Shown here: positions 5,161 to 5,589 of the stretch, one piece after another
Layout: each line of letters starts with the position of its first letter
Position numbering within the stretch: position 1 is the first letter of the stretch
DNA from: JACQWX01 sp041662295
GTDB lineage: Bacteria > Elusimicrobiota > Elusimicrobia > UBA1565 > UBA9628
NCBI GenBank assembly: GCA_041662295.1
Contig: JBAZSR010000227.1
Span: 1 to 5,589 of the forward strand
Length of the DNA: 5,589 bases
Direction: 5' to 3'
The notes under the pieces: model-generated
Databases searched by the model: none
Told to the model about the DNA's origin: nothing
The model's input: the letters and a program-made list of their open reading frames with translations, nothing else
Position numbers and translations under genes: made by a program

Positions 5161-5165
5161 GGAGG
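5161..5165 (+). promoter_or_regulatory. Shine-Dalgarno sequence for the last gene
   Basis: GGAGG lies 6 bases before ATG 5172. It favours this ATG over the in-frame ATGs at 5178 and 5184, which would shorten the signal peptide. Confidence 0.7.
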
Positions 5166-5171
5166 TCCCCG

Positions 5172-5589
5172 ATGCGGATGCCGATGACCGGTCTTTTCCT
5201 CGCCCTTCTGCTGCCCCTCCACTCGTCCGCCGCGGACGCGCCGTCCCTCTCGGAGGAGACGGTCCGTTCCGCGGTCCGCTCCGTGGACCCCATCAAGGAG
5301 AGAGCGGCCTCGCGCTGGAAGGCCGGGCCCGAGTACGACGGCCGCTTCTGGGTCGTGGTGCACGCGCAGACCAAGGAACAGCGCACCCTCCTGGCGTCGC
5401 TGGGCCTCTCCATCGAGGAGGTGGGCGGGGACGCGGTCGCGGGCACCGCGCACGCCAAGGACATCGAGCTCATGAGGGCTCGAGGGTTCGTCGTGGACGA
5501 GATGGTCTCGCTCGGCGACCTCGCGGAGAAGGGCTTCCCGGCCAAGGACGAGGCCTATCACGATTACGGGGAGATGGTCGCGGTGATGA
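5172..5589 (+). CDS. Secreted protein, probable M14 zinc carboxypeptidase precursor (3' end outside window)
   Basis: The frame is open from ATG 5172 to the end of the window, giving 139 visible residues. Residues 1-21 form a signal peptide (GLFLALLLPLHSSAA, cleavage near SAA before DAPS). Residues 57-112 (RFWVVVHAQTKEQRTLLASL, then a GG turn and LMRARGFVVDEM) resemble the alternating strands of an M14 carboxypeptidase propeptide or N-terminal domain. FPAKDEAYHDYGEMVAVM (122-139) resembles the entry of the catalytic domain (YHxYxEM) seen in carboxypeptidase T-like enzymes. The zinc motif HxxE and later ligands would lie downstream and are not visible, so activity cannot be judged. The gene has its own promoter and leader 85 bases after the knottin lipoprotein. 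That the frame is coding is well supported; the family is a moderate guess. Confidence 0.7.
   Translation, partial: MRMPMTGLFLALLLPLHSSAADAPSLSEETVRSAVRSVDPIKERAASRWKAGPEYDGRFWVVVHAQTKEQRTLLASLGLSIEEVGGDAVAGTAHAKDIELMRARGFVVDEMVSLGDLAEKGFPAKDEAYHDYGEMVAVM

Noticed and set aside
4617..5561. Minus-strand open frame of 314 codons across the cysteine-rich and M14-like genes
   Set aside because: Its Arg/Ser/Cys-rich repetitive part is only the complement of the tandem repeat. The plus strand has signal peptides, ordered cysteines and promoters.

Overview
The window is GC-rich, gene-dense bacterial DNA of about 5.6 kb. Signal peptides, a lipobox and sigma70-like promoters point to a bacterium with an export system, probably with two membranes. 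The species cannot be told from this sequence. An uncultivated anaerobic lineage such as Elusimicrobiota is my guess from the gene style only: archaeal-type nickel-hydrogenase maturation genes, an MTD1-like FolD, and secreted peptidases in a GC-rich genome.

Bases 1-1195 hold the 3' tip of an unknown gene, then hypA, then a MinD/Mrp-type ATPase overlapping hypA by 4 bases. The pair matches the archaeal (Thermococcus-type) HypA plus atypical HypB arrangement for loading nickel into [NiFe]-hydrogenase. A secreted M28 metallopeptidase / glutaminyl-cyclase-like protein follows on the same strand (1269-2222).

A near-consensus sigma70 promoter (TTGACA-N17-TATACT, 2290-2318) then drives a two-gene unit: an exported LPP20-like protein (2347-3012) and, 4 bases later, a soluble class III nucleotide cyclase (3017-3640). 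This unit converges on folD, which lies on the minus strand (4557-3691). Between them is a perfect 30-bp inverted repeat with a 5-base loop (3642-3706). The repeat is AT-rich against its surroundings, begins 2 bases after the cyclase stop, and supplies the last four codons and the stop of folD. The folD product lacks the catalytic Lys and the loop Gln of bifunctional FolD and looks like the monofunctional NAD-dependent dehydrogenase MTD1 of yeast.

Divergent from folD across 61 bases is a small lipoprotein (4619-5086) made of four tandem six-cysteine modules with the C-C-CC-C-C order of inhibitor cystine knots (knottins, O-type conotoxin framework). Both genes of this divergent pair lack a Shine-Dalgarno sequence, and both have -10 elements so close that leaderless transcripts are predicted. 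The window ends inside a secreted protein (5172 onward) whose visible part looks like the signal peptide and propeptide of an M14 zinc carboxypeptidase.

The observations most worth following are the knottin-repeat lipoprotein beside a carboxypeptidase-like gene, the hairpin element that rewrites the end of folD, the MTD1-like active site, and the archaeal-type HypA/ATPase pair.
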